From Musa acuminata AAA Group (lineage: Eukaryota; Streptophyta; Magnoliopsida; Zingiberales; Musaceae), in the NCBI RefSeq assembly GCF_036884655.1, contig NC_088357.1, forward strand, positions 8,791,001-8,855,000: DNA of 64,000 nt. The letters run 5' to 3'. Under the pieces are notes generated by a model. The model searched no databases. It saw only the letters and a program-made list of their open reading frames with translations, and had not been told where the DNA came from. The position numbers and the translations under genes were made by a program. Within the stretch, counting starts at the first letter, position 1. Each line of letters starts with the position of its first letter. Positions 1 through 11,895 of this stretch are shown here, piece by piece.

Positions 1-3000
1 TATCATTCTCTGCATCACTCTTCTCAGGTGCCTCAGTCCTTCACAGGTAACACAGCACGCATCTCTTCTCGCTTTTCGGACAATCCATGCACGATGAATT
101 ACAAGCTGATGATCTGTTCTGTTTTCAGCTGGATTTGCCACGCCTTTGGAGCACCTCATCCTGTGTGTGGTCATGGGAGTCCCTCTTCTCGGAGCCTGCT
201 TGGTTGGACGTGGCTCTGCTGGGCTCATATATGGCTATGTGTTGCTGTTTGATTTCCTAAGGTGCATGGGGCACAGCAACGTCGAGATCTTCCCGCATGG
301 ATTATTCCAGTCTCTGCCTTTGTTGAGACACCTCATTTACACGCCAACGTGAGTGATCATGCTCTGCCACACCTTTAGATTTGGTTGCATGGTTATCCAA
401 GTGACCGAACCACTCGGCTTTCTCTCTTAAATGCCTCGATGATATGGACATATATTATGGTAGGACAAGCTTTAGCTGTGGCTTCAAGTTCTTAGCTGGG
501 TTTGGTATGCCATTATTGCATTTATATCTTCTTCCTTGTTATCATTTTGTTGGGCTGCATTCAAGTCTACCCCTCTAGTGATAGTATTAAGGCTTCTTTC
601 TAATCTTGTTAGGTTGTTGGACGTACATTCATGGAAATCGGGATGCTGTTTGCTATCTTATAATGCATTAATGGCAGCTCTTCCTCTAGTTTGCTTTAAT
701 ACTGCTTAGGTTAAAAGGATGGGCACATAATGGTTTTACATGTGCAGGTACCATAGCCTCCATCGCATGGAAAAGAAATCCAACTTCTGCCTTTTCATGC
801 CTCTCTTCGATCTACTGGGTGGGACATTGGATGACAAGTCATGGGAGCTGCAGAAGGAGATAAGCTCAGGTATGCTTTCGCATATTGTTTATTTGTATCT
901 ACTGGGTGGAACATTGGATGACCAAGTCATGGGAGCCACAAAAGGTCATAAGCTCAGGCATGCTTTCACATATTGTAGCTAATGTTGGCATCTGTGAGAG
1001 GTAGAAGACAACATCAAAGCCAGATTCAGACCTGTAACATCTATAAGAAAAAGAACTCAGATATCAGAGCTGATCCACATAGTATAATTTAAGCAGGTTA
1101 GTTGAAGGACATCCATAATAGATCACCTACAAATGGAGAGATGTCACACCACTGATAATTACCAAATTGTAGCTCATCTTGTTCTTGCTTCCTGCATTTA
1201 TTTACTGATTGTTAAGCTGTGGGTATTTTCTTGGTTTTGGGGTCCATCATTTCCATGTCTTCATCATTGTTGACAGTGACAGGTCCAAATATTTTCGACA
1301 CTGAACCTAACTCAGATCCAAGACATCTAATTATCTTGTTAGAAGTTTTCATTATGTGTACTGGTAGTTGTCACCTTCAACGATTTTGGTCCTTCCAATG
1401 GACTATTATTATGTCTGCCGAGCAGACTTCATGTTCTAAGACATGTAAACCCGTACGGATGTCAAAGTTACTGACGCAGTTCAGATTTTTACCGAGTGAA
1501 GTGAGCTCATCGAGATGATGCATGCAGGAAAGAACGAGCAGGTGCCTGACTTCGTCTTCCTGGCGCATGTGGTGGACGTCATGTCGTCGTTGCATGTGCC
1601 GTTCGTCTTCCGCAGCTGCAGCGCCCTCCCGTTCTGCACCAAACCCCAAATGCTTTTGTTGTGGCCAGGTGCGTTCGTGACCATGCTCATCATGTGGGCG
1701 TCGTCCAAGACGTTCTTGCTCTCCTTCTACACCTTGAGGGGGCGACTGCACCAGCTATGGGTGGTTCCGAGATGGGGATTCCATGTGAGCTTCATTTGTG
1801 GTATACACACCTGTGGAGTTTCCTCGATCTGAACCGTGGTTGCATCTGTTCTTTGCAGTACTTCCTCCCCTTTGCTACGGATGGCATCAATGATCAGATC
1901 GAGCAGGCCATCTTGAGAGCCGATAGGTTGGGGGTCAAGGTTCTCAGTCTTGCAGCATTAAATAAGGTAGACTTCCTGTTCTTCCCACTTAGATGTTGAG
2001 CAGAATCCCGATTCAGAGTTCCCACTTGAGAGCATTCCCGATGTGGAGGAACATATGTTTGGGTTTGTCCTTAGTAAATCGACAAAGAAATGTGATTTAC
2101 TTATGATGTATAAACACTGTTGGAATATGATTAATGACTCCCTTGCAGAATGAATCGCTCAATGGCGGAGGGACACTGTTCGTGAACAAACACCCCGACC
2201 TCCGAGTTCGAGTAGTCCACGGCAACACCTTGACCGCCGCCGTCATCCTCAACGAGATCCCTTTAAACGTCACCGAGGTCTTCTTGACCGGCGCGACGTC
2301 GAAGCTGAGTCGAGCCATCGCATTATACCTGTGCCGGAAGAGAGTCCGTGTCTTGGTAAGCTCATCTCCTTCTTCGTTCACAGCTAAGAAGCGAGCACCA
2401 TCGTCAACATCGTCCCCTCTCTTCCTGACAGATGCTAACTCTCTCCACCGAACGATTCCAAAAGATCCAAAAGGAAGCCCCGGTGGAGTGCCAGGAGTAC
2501 CTCGTTCAGGTCACCAAGTATCAAGCAGGGCAGAACTGCAAGGTAATGTTCGCTCATGCCGGTCTCAGGCGGGCGGCCTGCAAACTCCACACTGATATCT
2601 CTGGTTCGCTTGGGTCTCCAGACATGGATCGTGGGGAAGTGGATCTCTCTGAGGGAGCAGCGGTGCGCGCCGCCGGGCACGCACTTCCACCAGTTCGTCG
2701 TCCCCCCGATCATCAGCTTCCGGAGGGACTGCACCTACGGCAAACTGGCCGCCATGAGGCTGCCGCAGGACGTGCAAGGACTGGGAATGTGTGAGGTAAG
2801 GTCCCCTGCTTCTCGTCATCGCTTCACAGTGTCCGAGCATCATACTAATCACTGCTGCTGTTGCGGCGAGGGAACAGTACACACTGGAGCGAGGGATCGT
2901 CCACGCGTGCCATGCCGGCGGGGTGGTGCACTTACTGGAAGGTTGGACGCATCACGAGGTCGGCGCCATCGACGTCGACCGCATCGACGTCGTGTGGCGA

Positions 3001-3033
3001 GCTGCGCTCAAGCACGGCCTCACGCCCGTCTGA
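1..3033 (+). CDS. CER3: CER3/WAX2/GLOSSY1-like very-long-chain aldehyde-forming wax protein, 5' partial
   Basis: Cuticular-wax biosynthesis protein of the ER membrane; in the family CER3 works with CER1 to turn very-long-chain acyl-CoA into aldehydes and alkanes. Exons read as 1-46, 129-348, 748-869, 1528-1784, 1859-1966, 2149-2355, 2432-2542, 2622-2795 and 2878-3033. All have GT-AG borders and consistent phase, giving 466 residues before the TGA. About 150-170 N-terminal residues lie upstream of the window. Visible marks are a hydroxylase-type His motif (YHSLHH, first exon), a hydrophobic segment followed by [11 protein letters not shown], a second His motif reading YHSLHR, and the WAX2 C-terminal domain with [33 protein letters not shown] and [26 protein letters not shown] separates CER3 from CER1. 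The last His-box residue is Arg where His is usual. The coding 3' end of exon 3 is tandemly duplicated into the following intron. Confidence 0.93.
811..978 (+). repeat. 87-bp tandem duplication across a CER3 exon/intron border
   Basis: Positions 811-897 hold the 3' end of CER3 exon 3 plus its donor. Positions 898-978 repeat it with about ten differences. The second copy has a 1-base insertion, and its donor reads CAG|GC instead of CAG|GT, so only the first copy should be spliced. Confidence 0.85.
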
Positions 3034-3659
3034 TACACCCACGCTCGCCTTCTTGGTCGCTTCAGCCGAAGCGTTTGCCCACATTGCATGTACCTATAGA
3101 TTGCGGTGGTGATTCCACTGGGGAAAAGGATTCGAATACTTGTCTTGCTTGCTTGCTTGCTCCAAAGCTCGTGTCGTGATGAAATTACTGTGATGTGATT
3201 CAGGCCCAGAGGGCCAATTATCTAATAATGTTAAGAAAGGAAATCTATTCTGTCTTAATCCTTTGGGATCGCGCTATGTGTCACTGTTCATGTTGGATGG
3301 CAGATGCGCTGCTATTCGCCGGCGTGTAGCAGAGGTTTGATTTGACATTCCACCCATCGAAAAAGATGGTATCGTTGAATGCGCATTTATGTGGATGACA
3401 AGGCGAGGGGGGCAAAGATCGTACCATCGATAAGGAAATATATTCTCCATCCAATCATGAAACCTACCGTCGTCATCTTTCACTTGGCAGTAAGGCTGTC
3501 TCCATGGTGCAAAAGCTGCCATGGAGCTCAAGCATGGGAGTTCGGTGGGAATAACTGCATTCCAAATCACATCATTTTTTGGTCGGGCATAACTCATTGA
3601 ACTCGGTCTGCAAGCCAATCGCTAGCAGATGAGTGTGGGTATGATAGTGATCGTCCAAA
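3034..3659. other. CER3 3' UTR and spacer
   Basis: The sequence after the CER3 stop is 3' UTR-like, with mixed composition and AT-rich stretches near 3180-3240. No further gene is seen. Short open frames on both strands at 3274-3618 have no recognisable domain. Confidence 0.5.
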
Positions 3660-3800
3660 CCGATGAAATTGGGCCGTCCGGCCCAACAATGTAAATTAAA
3701 TTAGGGTTGATGGCGAGATCATTCCGAGCTGTCTCTTATGGCCCATGAATTAGGGTTTTGGAGATCGACAAGACGATGAAGAGAGGATTGATTGGGCCAA
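3660..3800 (+). promoter_or_regulatory. Site II/telo-box promoter of ribosomal-protein type
   Basis: TGGGCC/GGCCCA site II motifs lie at about 3670-3685 (a perfect inverted pair around TC), 3740-3746 and 3793-3798. Telo-box-like AGGGTT motifs lie at 3702 and 3751 (TTAGGGTTTT). This combination is known from promoters of plant ribosomal-protein and other growth-linked genes. The expected gene should follow to the right, but only a 47-base orphan exon is seen. Confidence 0.5.
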
Positions 3801-3841
3801 GAAGAGGATGAGTTAGAAGGAAGCCGGATGATTCGAAGGTG

Positions 3842-3888
3842 ATGGCGAACCACGCCGATTCCAAGCGCACGTTCAGATATTTTTCTTG
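3842..3888 (+). pseudogene. Possible orphan first exon of a ribosomal protein S15-like gene
   Basis: An ATG opens 16 codons ending in SKRTFRYFSW at a GT-type donor (TTG|GTAGGC); without splicing the next codon is TAG. The KRTFR-x-x-S core resembles the N-terminus of cytosolic RPS15 (KRTFRK-Y/F-S). The site II/telo-box promoter just upstream fits a ribosomal-protein gene. No matching downstream exon was found up to the HLH gene at 6.4 kb, so this is probably a truncated copy. The match is short and may be chance. Confidence 0.25.
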
Positions 3889-6412
3889 GTAGGCCTGTGT
3901 CCGTGCTTTAAAAATTCGACCATTATTTGAATTTGTTGAGTAATAATCTCTCTTTAGTAGGTGTTCATATGTTTGCTAGTTAGATGTTCTAGTTTTATCA
4001 TGGGAAGAACTTTATGTTGTGAGATCAATGTGGCAAGAAGGATTACTGCAGTGCAAATAGCAAGCAGGAAAGAGGTTTTAAATCTGCAATCTAAATATAT
4101 TTTTCATGCATATATACTTTATTGCTGGTCATTTTGATGAGTTCGAGGAGGATTAACAAAGTTTGGATTCATTTAGATGATCACGAGAACCCCAGTTTGT
4201 CAACCTGATACAATTTGTTTGGCAGACGGGAAATGATGTTTGTTGATGAATGGAGTTCTACTTTCTTGGTTTCGCATGTTCACCTAGGAATCTAAGAACT
4301 ACTAGAAGAATCAAATTTGTAGTAGGATGTTGCAAATTTAGGATATCATTAGAGGGAAAGGGACTTGGAGGACTTGAGAAAAAGATGAACTCAACGAAAG
4401 GGATGCAAGAGAATCCTTTTTCTTCGGGCAGAGAGGTCCTTGTGTCAAAAGGCACACCACATGCATTCACACCCTGTCGCCTATAGAATGAAGACTGTAA
4501 CAAAGAAACATTTGGCCACATAAATCACAGAAACTCAAAATTTTGGGTTCTCCTTTCTGATTGAGGTTGATGGAATTATGCTGTGCTGCTTTCCCTTTCT
4601 CTTCTCCTTCTTAAATATGGCAATCAAAAGCAGCAGAATCCAGAAATCATGCTTGATGGACATGGTTTTCTGACTTGTTTAGTTTCGAGGAAAGATGTAA
4701 AATACAGCATGATCTGAACATATATTGTTCTAATATTTGAATTTCAGAGGATCGTTTCCTGGCCTCCCTTTTGATCGCTGAAAGCAAATGATCTTTTTTG
4801 TCCTCATTTTTTTGCTTAATCTTGGATGGATATGCGCTTCCTGATAACTATCATCTGAATCGAAGTTTAATATAATATGCTATGTATATGTTTTCTATAA
4901 ATATTATTAAATAAATTCCAGTTTGTCATATCATGATTCTTATGTCGTTTATTCAATAAGTTGATTGTTCAGTTATTCTTTTCTAATTATCTTATGATTT
5001 GTGCATTTGTTGTGCTTATATCACATCATTTAATTTTCTTTACTATGCTCCAATATCCAAAACCAAAGTATATATTTCTAGTAATGACCTTCTCGATGAT
5101 TTTGCCTTTTAAGCAACTGATAGGGACATAAATGTTTGAGAGCCTTTTTTCTTCCTTCCAACTCAAATTTATCTTAAATAATTCACAATTCAGTTAACGA
5201 GTTTTGTTCATTATTTTATTGAGCAACTTCCGATTTACCCACGGACAGCCAATTGTTCATACTAGAATTGAAACCGTATCAATTAACTGAGCGGCTATGC
5301 TTGATGTGCTATTTAGGGTGATGCTATCTTAGTCAATATTAGTGGAATTCTCTGATGCAAGACCAGATCTGCACAGGCACCAGACTGGTTAATGTACAAA
5401 TGAGCATTGCATTATTCAACCGAAAAAAGAGGGAAAAATCTTGAACTTTTGCCAACTACAAACTCTGAGGGAACTGAGGTCACATGTAGTAAGTTCAGTT
5501 GACTAAGATCTTTTTTTTTTTTCAGGTGAAAGGTTGTTAAGTGATGATTCTTACCAACACTGTCACTGTTTCTTGTCTATCTGATGGATCACACTTGCAC
5601 ATATCTTTTCTCTTGGCAAACAACATCTTCGCTTCAGTCTCATCAATCACATAAGAGTTGTCTCAATAGGTGTTAAATCAAATGTGCATTTCTAATACCG
5701 GATGGTTGATTCTTAGCTTTTCTATATATGGCTCAAGATTTGGTTGACCACCTCACATGTAGATATTATGACAAATATCAAGTGTTAAATTGTATTGCAT
5801 CTGCTAGACATCCTTTGTCAATCAGACTAATTATTTTTATAGTTGATCGGGATATAGTTTAACATAATAGCACATTTATTGCTTGCATCAACGTTCTAAC
5901 TCTGAAGGCTTAGACATATGACAACAATTAGGAAAATTCAGAAGAGTAACACTCTCTCTTCTTATCGATTTGGTGCTGGAGGGCAAAGTCTAAGATTGAC
6001 AAAAGAGGGCTACTTATGCATCAGCTGGCCATATCCCACTGATTAAGCGTTGCAATCGATAATTGCAATCACCTCTAAATCATGGTTTGAGGTGGAGTTT
6101 TATTTACATTAGGTGCAGGAGTATAAAAGCATCCAGAAAAAGATAACCAGAGTAATCATCCTCATCTCAAAGATATGGAGCCTTTAAAAAAAGGAAATGA
6201 ACTTTCTTCCATTGAAATGTTTCTCCTTAGCTGGATGATTGAGTTTAATCATTGCAAGTGATCCTGGGAAGAAACTATGATGATCAAGGAAATTGAGGAG
6301 ATACAATGAGATAATCTTGCCAAATATCTTATGAGAAATGCTAGTAGGACTTACAGCAGAAAATATACTTACTTTCTATTTTTGACCATCAAAGCCTGGA
6401 TCAGGATATGGC
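3889..6412. other. AT-rich spacer without recognised gene
   Basis: No conserved coding segment seen on either strand. It holds poly-T/poly-A runs (for example near 5510) and scattered short open frames without domains. Introns or lost exons of the orphan gene at 3842 could lie here, but none could be recognised. Confidence 0.5.
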
Positions 6413-6667
6413 TTAAGACAAGCCATAGCCTGAAGCACCATTAAGGTTTGATATTCTCTCCAGAATAATTACATGCAGCTCTAGGAAAGAAATATACTCA
6501 GCAGTTCTCTGAAGCAGTTCTTCTAACCCAGCTTCTTCGCATCCTGGGATGATCTTCTTGAGCTTCCTAAGTTTCCTTGTCACCAAAGGTTGAACATGGT
6601 GAGTTGTGCCTCTGGTTCTCCTTCTGAGGGAAGTTGAGGGAACTCCTATTGTTGATGACCTAGCCAT
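6413..6667 (-). CDS. Small atypical helix-loop-helix protein (PAR1/IBH1/UPBEAT1-like)
   Basis: Single-exon frame of 84 residues. Residues about 30-72 form an HLH: RKLRKLKKIIPG (helix 1), a short loop with GCEEAGLEEL, then LLQRTAEYISFLELHVIILERI (helix 2, written here in two overlapping parts: LLQRTAEYISF and FLELHVIILERI). The DNA-contacting basic block, with its E-box Glu, is absent. Known plant proteins of this build do not bind DNA. They heterodimerise with bHLH factors and act in brassinosteroid, light or root-growth responses. Arg-rich N-terminus (RRRTRG, residues 16-21) could be a nuclear signal. The ATG is the only good start. Which subfamily it belongs to cannot be settled by eye. The gene is isolated, with several kilobases of spacer on each side. 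Confidence 0.65.
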   Translation of the reverse strand: MARSSTIGVPSTSLRRRTRGTTHHVQPLVTRKLRKLKKIIPGCEEAGLEELLQRTAEYISFLELHVIILERISNLNGASGYGLS

Positions 6668-9600
6668 GCAAGAGAAAGTTGATGAGATTTAGGGAAGTTG
6701 GATCGAGTATAAATAGACATGAAAAGGTGATTTCACTGTGGCATTTGGGAACAACTGTTAGCCTTCTAAACCATGCAAAGCTTATCAGGACAACTGATAG
6801 TAGTCCTTGGAACTTCCTAGATCACTATTTGTAAGCTGACCTATAACTATTAGTAGAAATCAGAGCATGTGGGCTCTGTCATTCTTACTTCTAAATGGTC
6901 AATCTGCCCCCATTTTGGGACCACCCAGGTTAACATAGTGGCCAAGTGGGGAAGATACTCATTATTTCTGAGGTGCCTTTTCTTTTTTGTGTTTGGTTTT
7001 TGGGTCAAGGAGGGGGAAGGTACATACTGATTTTACATAGATTTTTTGTGTGTTGTGAAAAAAATGCAACAGTGACTATATTGCTTACTGATAGAATATA
7101 ATGTATGATAACTAACGTCATGATGTCAGTATATATTATCAGACTAATCATTATGCAACAGGGTCTTCAGGATACTATAGAACTAAAACATTTTATCTGT
7201 TTTTCGAAAGAAAAAAAAAAGTCGACTTTGATATGAATGCCCTGTTTCCTGACCCCACTTTGACCTTTTTATCAGAGTTAGAATAATTTTACTGGAGATC
7301 TTTGTGGTACTAGAATAGTAATTAGACTTTGATTCTTAAGATACTGAATGAAAAGCTTACAGCTCCTACATACACAAAATTACTAGTGGAAAGATCATAT
7401 TCCCAAAATAGGAGTCCTTATGAATTCCATATCTGAATTAAAAGAGGATATCCAATCCAATTTTTGTTCCTTGTTGGACAACCTACTCTGAGATGAACAA
7501 AGCTACATAATCCTGAAGTTGAACAATGCACCTTCTCATGTTATATAATGTTGCAAAATATATATGTAGATAGTTTGACAAAGCTGGAGTAGGCTGTCAC
7601 TGGGAATGAGGTGGTGACATGCTACTCATCACAAGACACTTGTAACAAAGTCTTGATAGTAACCCTCATATCAAATTTTTTTTCTGCATAATCTTCCTGT
7701 TAACAATCGGATCCATGTCAATTTTTTAAGAATGGTTCTCTTGCATAACCTAGGATACATTCTGTTCAAAATTCCTCTGGAACAGACTAATCCAACTCCT
7801 TTGAAAGAGCTCAAGGTTGATTATGAACATGCAAAGCATCTTGGGGCTTGATGACAATAGTGTACCAGTTCCAGGAGAGAAGGGTGAGAAGAGCCTTGAT
7901 AGGGAGTTTGCTCCTCTGTCTGCTGTCTATTTACCTCTGAGTCTTTGGAGAAAAGGCAATTGACGGAATCTGGTTTCAGAATTTTGAAATACTCAAAACT
8001 AGATATAAGCTCAAAATTTTCAAGGTTGGCTTTATATTAACTAGGTTTACCCTGCCCTTTTTTGAACTACATCAACTGGTTCCTGTCTGCTCTTTGTTAT
8101 GTTCTTGCTTGTCATCATCATGTCTTGTTATCCAAAAGATGAATATAACGTTAGCTGCATGATATTAGGATCTGGTTGAACCTTTCAGGTCCAAACAGGG
8201 ACAAGGGTCAGCTTTATCATCATCATTTAAGGATGTGCAAAGGCAAAGGTCATCTGCAGCACTTGCTGTATTCACTTGTGACAGATGGGCAAGTCCAGCT
8301 TCGCTTTCAAGACACTGATGGAGCCTATTCAAGGTTAGTGGGCATGAACATGGGCAACCCTTGATACATGGAAGACTGCTTGTGAACTTGCTGACAAATC
8401 TATCCGGTCATTCAAATCCTCCGTGCATATATGGAAGAATCTAAACCTACAGTATGGGAGAAATATCAATCACAAATGCACATACACACATATTCCAGAA
8501 TATCTTCTTTCAATAATGGCTACTTGTTCATAACAATTGGATTATATATTAATTCTTGTACCTGCAATGCTGTATCTGCAGGATTTCTTTTAGTGCATCA
8601 AAAGTGCTCAGGAGGTATCTTTGTTTACAGGAATGAGAATCTATCCCTTGGATTATACCAAATGATCTAGTCATTCAATAGCAAGCTTCTAAAACAAATG
8701 AAGAGGACAAATGCAAGTTAACCATTCTGTGTTGGTTTGATTCACTGGTAAGAAAGACACTGAACCATCTGTCATTCTTATGTAATTGTCGATATACCAG
8801 AAAGTAATTATTTTTCCAGTGCATATACTGCCAGAAACTGAAGGCAGAGGGATCACAACAGGATATAGAGAGAGAGAAAGAGATTTCACAACAGGAAGGA
8901 GAGGACAAGTAGGTGGTTTATGAGGGTAGGCAATACCAAGACAAGACGCATGTGCATCTATCTCCCATGCTCTTCCAGATGACATCTCAACTGAGGAGAG
9001 AGAGAATGAGAGAGTGGCAGGAGACATCAAGAGTTGATCAGCAACCTCACATTAATATCAGACATCTCTTTTTGTGATATGGATGGTACCATGCACTAAT
9101 TACTCCCCACCTGTTTGGTTGTTGGTGTACTACATGATAACTGATCCATGTGGGAGCAATACCAGACTGCTTCAGCTAGCAGAAATGACATGGCCTGGGA
9201 AGAAAAAAACCAGCTCTAAGATGCACATCCAAGGAAGCTAAGTCAACATGTTGGGCCATCCCACCACATGGTGTCTGTGTGTGGGTTTTCCTGCATCACA
9301 TGTGACTTCCCCTTGTTTTAAGCTGGAGAAGTTGAAGCTTGAGTGGTGTTTTCAGCTCTAGTTCTTTGGACAGTGCAAGAACTCTACCAGTGCTGTAGTG
9401 GAGTCAAGGCTGCAGTAACCCCTCCTACTTGGCTGGGATGTCTGTCAATGTACCAAGACAATCTCAGATGGTTTTATGTTTAGAATATCAAGAACTCAAA
9501 ATTTTCAGAAAATATGTTGGGTGTGTCCCTTTTTTAATTTTTTGGAAGAATGACTTGTATCATTTATTTCCCTTATTCTTTCTCATATAGGATATTTTAC

Positions 9601-10730
9601 ATGTAATCTGTTTGCTCCTTTACATACTTTGGTTGTTCACTCAGACCAAAAGTTTTACAGTGTCAAGCTTCCTCTATGGCATCTCATACACTTACTGACC
9701 AACAAATCCAGCACTATGCAGAATTCCATGTGCATGTAGAGATTCACATGTGTTTTTGGAGCTATTCCAAGATTAATTCTCATGTTATTTGACATCTAGA
9801 CATTGTTTTAGAGCATAGAAACTCTTCTAAATCATGATTAGAAGGCATCAACATTCATGCTACTGTTAGTATGATAAGGATTAGCAAGAATTAAAGGAAA
9901 GAACCAACTTCTACTGTTAATGTTGCTACTGTTGTAGAAAGTAAACTATATGACCTAAGCTCATCACTAAACCTTCAAAAATTAGTTATCAACAGTAACT
10001 AATGAGCTTCTCTTCAAAATGATTGAACTTGATAGATTTTGCCCAGTGATCATCTTTATCACAAGCAAATCTTTGGCTAAAGTGGCAGAAAGCTCCACAA
10101 CATGATGCATCAACTTTTTCTTCTTTTTCCAGGATTTTAGATGGCTTTGAGTACTGCAGGTGTTGGCTCCCAACATACTGTTGATACAAGTGAAGCTGGT
10201 GGCATATGCTAATGACTGGTTAAGGCCCATGATGGTGGTAACGAATGATCTATTCCATCTCTAATTTTTTATTCTATGTGTGATCATTTACAAAGATGTA
10301 AGTGTGCTGCTACAGCTAATAGATTTCCTTGGTGAAGTCATGTAAAGAACCTATTTCTTTCAGTTAACAGTGTTAACAATGGGCATCATCAGCTTCCCTG
10401 CAACTCAATGGAATGCTGTGCACATTAGTATCAGCCAATTCTCATAAACCATTACGTATCCTCCTGCAGCAATCAGCTTCTTTGGATGTGAATGAAAGCC
10501 AGCAAGACTGGCTTCTCTCTCCTGCATGCTTTGGTCATGCAATTTGGGTTTTTTGCTTGCTTCTCTATTTGCTTATTCCCTGCTTAATCGCCCTATTTCC
10601 GTGTCCGAAAATTAGCACGAGAAAACTACATGGGTAATATCTCCATCAACACCAACTACAGTAAATCTACTCAAAATCCATTAAAAGACCATTCTCTTGG
10701 AATAACTCTTATAAAGTACTTAGATCCGTA
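6668..10730. other. Long AT-rich spacer with no recognised gene
   Basis: Includes the upstream region of the HLH gene. A TATAAATA at 6708-6715 lies about 40 bp upstream but reads in the plus direction. Short frames at 8176-8364, 8431-8670, 8675-9030 and 10413-10637 show no domain or splice pattern. I see no known microRNA precursor or tRNA. Confidence 0.5.
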
Positions 10731-11280
10731 AGTGATTCATGAGTTATACACTCGCCACTGAGTCTTTATCATACATACTTTTCATAGATTCTAAGACCCA
10801 TACAATCTTAGAGTTTATGAGAATTAACTCTTATAAAGAGGGGGAGGTCAGGACTTCCCCGCCCTTGGGTTGTCTAAGGATGAAGTATTTACCTCCTCGA
10901 TCGACTGATGATCATGAGATTGAGAGAAACTGGTGTAACAATGGAAAGACATCCCACCTACTGATACAAAGGTAAAAGAGCGAGATGCTAAAAGACCGAG
11001 GTGTTGTTGAACCGATATGCCCAAAAAGACACAAAGCTAGCCTGAACCCTCCAATGCTCAAGGGGGATTTATAGGGAGGTGATTAATCTCTATCCACCTA
11101 TGATGATGACAAAGTATCTCTTGGGGTTGATTCCAAAGGGATATCAATTGATGAAGGGGCATTTTAGAAAGCATGCAAATGATCAATATACAAAGACCGT
11201 CTCAAAAGCCACATAACTGATTGATGTACGAAAACTATATCAAAAAGCATGCAAGCAATTGATGTGTAAAGAATATATTG
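10731..11280. mobile_element. Probable edge of a decayed repeat element
   Basis: Noncoding sequence rich in short direct similarities; it leads into the 76-78-bp array that follows. It is tentatively assigned to the same decayed element because composition and phrase-like repeats continue without a break. Confidence 0.3.
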
Positions 11281-11895
11281 AAAAACATAAATATATGAGT
11301 TGGGAAAACCTAACCCACGTTAAAGAAAACTTGTCATGATGAGAGATACAAGACAAAATATGCCTAAAACATGTGAGTCGAAAACTCGACCTACTTAAAA
11401 AAAAAACCACTATGGTGGGATGCACAAGATAAAATATACCTGATGTGTCGAGGTCAAGAAGTTCGACTCATGTCAGAAGAAACTCGTCATGGTGGGAGGC
11501 ATAATATAAAATATACCTGAGGTATGCAAATTGAGAAAACTAACCCTCGTTAGAAGAAACCTGTCATGACGAAAGGCACAAAACAAAATGTGCCTGAGAT
11601 GCAAAAGTCAAAAATTCAACCCGCGTCAGAAGAAACCCATTACGATAGGAGGTACAAGATAAAATATACCCGAGACATGCAAGTCGAGAAAACCTGACAC
11701 ACATAAGAAGAAACCCGCTATAATGGGAGGCACAAGATAAAATATGCTCGAGACATGTAAGTCGAAAAAATCTAACCCGTGTAACACAAAACTAGCCATG
11801 ATGGGAGGCACAAGACAAAATATGCCCAAAGCTTACGAGTTAAGAAAACTCGACCTGCTTCAAAAGAAACCCACCACTATAAGATACATAAGTCA
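11281..11895. repeat. 76-78-bp imperfect tandem repeat, about eight units
   Basis: Units begin near 11281, 11356, 11432, 11509, 11585, 11661, 11739 and 11817. Each carries AAAATATGCC-like starts, a middle GTCGAGAAAACC-like phrase, AGAAGAAACCC, and ATGGGAGGCACAAGAT at its end. Units are about 70-80% alike by eye. It lies inside a noncoding repeat, and no open frame runs through it. Confidence 0.85.

Noticed and set aside
6708..6715. TATA box for the HLH gene
   Set aside because: TATAAATA reads on the plus strand, opposite to the gene.
8176..8364. 62-codon plus-strand frame
   Set aside because: No domain, no splice context, and composition like the surrounding spacer.
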